A stretch of DNA of 34,873 nucleotides from Chloroflexota bacterium (GTDB lineage: Bacteria; Chloroflexota; Dehalococcoidia; SAR202; UBA6927), in contig PBBT01000003.1 of assembly GCA_002717725.1 (NCBI GenBank), forward strand, positions 47,168-82,040. Direction: 5' to 3'. The stretch's first letter is position 1. Every line of letters begins with the position of its first letter. This document shows positions 32,767 through 34,873 of this stretch, piece after piece. The position numbers were made by a program, and so were the translations under genes. The notes below the pieces were generated by a model that ran no database searches, was not told the origin of the DNA, and was given only the letters and a program-made list of their open reading frames with translations.

Positions 32767-32961
32767 TTAATTTGCAGCAACCATATCCTGCCCACAGCAC
32801 ATCGGAGACTTAATTTTCCCATCGCCATTGGGACATTCAGCAACTGCCACTATTGAGCCATCATCCTTAGTAATTTCCTTGTGTTCAAGAGATGTACCAC
32901 ACTTACCGCACGTTACATCACCAACTTCCATACCACAATCTGAACAACTATAATTCGCCAT
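32767..32961 (-). CDS. Small zinc-ribbon (rubredoxin-like) protein
   Basis: A 64-aa protein beginning MANYSCSDCGMEVGDVTCGKCG: two CxxC pairs (Cys6/9, Cys18/21) form one zinc ribbon. A C-terminal CPNGDGKIKSPMCCGQDM adds more Cys, perhaps a second metal site. Similar short proteins are widespread and uncharacterised. GGAG lies 6 nt before the ATG. The frame stays open to 33207 but that extension runs through tRNA-Arg and lacks a Shine-Dalgarno. Confidence 0.8.
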   Translation of the reverse strand: MANYSCSDCGMEVGDVTCGKCGTSLEHKEITKDDGSIVAVAECPNGDGKIKSPMCCGQDMVAAN

Positions 32962-33073
32962 GATGAACTCCTTAAAAGTTTTGATTATATTACGGAATTT
33001 ATTATTTTCAGTGATACATGTCAATATCTGAAAACAGCTATTTTGACTAAATGCATAAATAAACAAATAAATG

Positions 33074-33146
33074 CGCGCCAGAAGGGATTCGAACCCCCAA
33101 CCCTCAGTTCCGAAGACTGATGCTCTATCCGTTGAGCTACTGGCGC
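33074..33146 (-). tRNA. tRNA-Arg (anticodon UCG)
   Basis: A full cloverleaf: acceptor GCGCCAG/CTGGCGC, D stem GCTC/GAGC, anticodon stem TCAGT/ACTGA with loop CTTCGGA giving anticodon TCG, and T loop TTCGAAT. The T stem has two G-U pairs. The CCA tail is not encoded. It lies 21 nt downstream of tRNA-His and probably shares its transcript. Confidence 0.95.
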
Positions 33147-33167
33147 AAAAAATCATACATATGATGG

Positions 33168-33241
33168 GGTGAGCGAAGGGACTCGAACCCTCGATCTTCA
33201 GGGCCACAACCTGACGCCTTAACCAACTTGGCCACGCTCAC
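33168..33241 (-). tRNA. tRNA-His (anticodon GUG)
   Basis: Acceptor GTGAGCG/CGCTCAC, anticodon stem TCAGG/CCTGA with loop TTGTGGC giving anticodon GTG, and T loop TTCGAGT. A G lies at position -1 (33242) opposite C73, the identity feature of tRNA-His. The genomic sequence after C73 happens to read CCA (33165-33167). Confidence 0.95.
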
Positions 33242-33324
33242 CACTATATAGGCATTCTAGCACCAGCAAAACATATGGTCAACGAATCAAAAAATTTAAA
33301 CATAGACTTTCAGAAATTAAAGTT

Positions 33325-34839
33325 CTAGTTTTTATTATCAAAACTATTCTTAATTAATTGCACAAATGTACGAACCGCGACTCCTGTAGCACCATTAATT
33401 TGAATGCCGGAATTTTTTGTCACTTTACTGGTTCCTGCTATATCTAAATGAACCCATGAGGAATCTTTTGCAAATTCTCCAATAATCATAGCCCCTATAA
33501 TTGATCCTGCTCCACCCGTACCAATATTGTTAATATCAGCTATATTACTTTTATATTGCTCTGCATATGCATCACCAATAGGTAACTGCCACATATCTTC
33601 TCCAACTTCATTACCTGCACAAATTACTTTATCCGTCCATTCTTGATTATTCCCAAATGCTCCAATAAATTGATCTCCCAAGGCTACAGAAATTGCACCA
33701 GTTAGAGTTGCTACATCTACAATTTTAGAAATTTTTAATGAAACTGCATAAGCCATAGCATCCGCAAGAACTAAACGTCCCTCAGCGTCTGTGTTACCAA
33801 TTTCAATAGTTTTACCGTCCATTGTATTTACAACATCTCCTGGCCTCTGAGCTGACCCTCCAGGCATATTTTCAGTGGCTGGTACAATTCCAATCACATT
33901 TGCATTTAAACCCAACCTGGCAATCGCCTTTATAGTCGCTATTACGGCTGCTCCCCCAGCCATATCTCCTTTCATAGATCTCATGCCTGAGGCTGATTTA
34001 ATATCCAATCCTCCACTATCAAAAGTAATCCCTTTTCCTAAAATACCAATTGTTTCAGAGTCCTTCCGTTGATCAGAAAAATAACGCATTACTATAAATT
34101 TTGGAGGTTCGCTACTCCCCATAGACACACCTAACAAGGCCCCCATACCTAAATCAAGCATTTCTTGCCGATCAAGAATTTCTACAGATAAATTGTCTGA
34201 AAATGATTCCAACTCTTTTGCTAGCAAAGCCATCTTAGTAGGAGTCATATGGTTTGGAGGATCATTTACCATATCACGAGCAAAGTTTACTGATTCAGCT
34301 ATAATCAAGCCTGAGTTAATCCCCTGCTCTATTAAATCTTTATTTCGAAAGCCAATCAAAATAAACTTAGTCACTGCATGTAATTGAGAATTATCAACCG
34401 ATTTGTACTTTCCAAATTTGTACAGACCTAGTAAGGCAGCTTCTGAAGTCAATTGCCCGAAGACAAAATCGTCAAATATTTCAAAAACCTTTGGAGAAGA
34501 CAAAATCGATATGGTTTCAATTGTTTTTATGTTGCTAAGCTTTCTAAAATTTTCAGCAAGCAAATTTCGAAAATGTTTAGAATCCAACTTTGCAAGTTCT
34601 CCGCAACCTAAAATCGCAACCCTCCTAGGCTCTATATAGCCCAAAGTATGAACAATAGTCATTGAGCCAAAATCTGTGTCAATCTCTCCATTTTTCAGCA
34701 TATTTGAAATTTCATTATTTAACTGACAATCTAGATCTAAATAATTATCATCAAGCTTTTTTTGGTTAGCAAATACAAAAATTAGTAAAACATCCGTTTT
34801 TACAGTTTTAGCCTCAATTTGAACAACATCAAAATTCAT
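33325..34839 (-). CDS. pepA: Leucyl aminopeptidase (M17)
   Basis: A 504-aa cytosolic M17 aminopeptidase that removes N-terminal residues from peptides with two metal ions. The N-terminal regulatory domain is at 1-160. The catalytic domain shows Lys269 and Asp274 (GKGITFDSGG), Asp292 (MKGDMAGGAA) and the signature NTDAEGRLVLADA with Asp351, Glu353 and Arg355. All ligands are in place. GGAGGGG lies just before the ATG. The upstream 34 nt reach the window end, so its transcript context is unknown. Confidence 0.97.
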   Translation of the reverse strand: MNFDVVQIEAKTVKTDVLLIFVFANQKKLDDNYLDLDCQLNNEISNMLKNGEIDTDFGSMTIVHTLGYIEPRRVAILGCGELAKLDSKHFRNLLAENFRKLSNIKTIETISILSSPKVFEIFDDFVFGQLTSEAALLGLYKFGKYKSVDNSQLHAVTKFILIGFRNKDLIEQGINSGLIIAESVNFARDMVNDPPNHMTPTKMALLAKELESFSDNLSVEILDRQEMLDLGMGALLGVSMGSSEPPKFIVMRYFSDQRKDSETIGILGKGITFDSGGLDIKSASGMRSMKGDMAGGAAVIATIKAIARLGLNANVIGIVPATENMPGGSAQRPGDVVNTMDGKTIEIGNTDAEGRLVLADAMAYAVSLKISKIVDVATLTGAISVALGDQFIGAFGNNQEWTDKVICAGNEVGEDMWQLPIGDAYAEQYKSNIADINNIGTGGAGSIIGAMIIGEFAKDSSWVHLDIAGTSKVTKNSGIQINGATGVAVRTFVQLIKNSFDNKN

Positions 34840-34873
34840 TTCCCCTCCAATTTTTTCCTCAATAACCTTTTCT

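Noticed and set aside
32962..33207. Upstream extension of the small zinc-ribbon protein on the minus strand
   Set aside because: It reads through tRNA-Arg and lacks initiation signals. The ATG at 32961 has GGAG 6 nt upstream.

Overview
The window is a low-GC, AT-rich stretch of bacterial chromosome that is almost entirely protein-coding, with short intergenic gaps and long co-directional gene runs. The gene set suggests Chloroflexota: an LL-diaminopimelate aminotransferase beside dapF, a polyprenyl synthase ending in an IWAD-type second motif, a Zn-dependent phospholipase C-like protein, a DUF3105 protein, and an L-fuconate dehydratase-like enolase-superfamily enzyme. Low GC plus the enolase-superfamily gene would fit a marine SAR202-like lineage. 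That placement is inference from gene content, not a tested phylogeny.

Layout. 1-3200: a small helix-turn-helix protein; a two-gene minus-strand unit (S41 lipoprotein protease, smpB); and an accessory-looking gene with a winged-helix-like N-terminus and a TIR-like C-terminus. 3198-11222: an eight-gene minus-strand operon (tsaC/sua5-like, polyprenyl synthase, pgk, tpiA, miaA, dapF, dapL, hflX). 11310-20018: a plus-strand purine run (guaA, P-loop kinase, MazG-like, purD, phosphodiesterase-like, purE, purB, purC, DUF3105 protein, purS). 20036-27244: a minus-strand histidine operon (hisZ, long-form hisG, PLC-like gene, hisD, hisC, hisB). 27434-31760: an L-fuconate dehydratase-like gene with an unrecognised 318-aa partner, then a NarL-type two-component pair. 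32132-34839: two small zinc-ribbon proteins, tRNA-His and tRNA-Arg, and leucyl aminopeptidase.

The most notable structure is in the his operon. hisC and hisB are separated by about 1.3 kb holding two plus-strand zinc-ribbon ORFs. The segment is bracketed by an identical 10-bp direct repeat (TTAACACATT at 20658 and 21919). Collapsing the repeats to one copy restores a 38-nt hisC-hisB spacer of ordinary operon size. Inside both ends lie tandem 12-bp repeats built on TGTGGTC, resembling integrase arm-binding sites, and small hairpins. No recombinase is encoded. I read it as a small integrated, non-autonomous element.

Other items of interest are long-form HisG together with HisZ, degenerate Asp motifs in the polyprenyl synthase, a 16-bp inverted repeat around a triple 11-mer near 31950, a possible structured transcript at 32611-32722, and several TTG or GTG starts supported by Shine-Dalgarno sequences.
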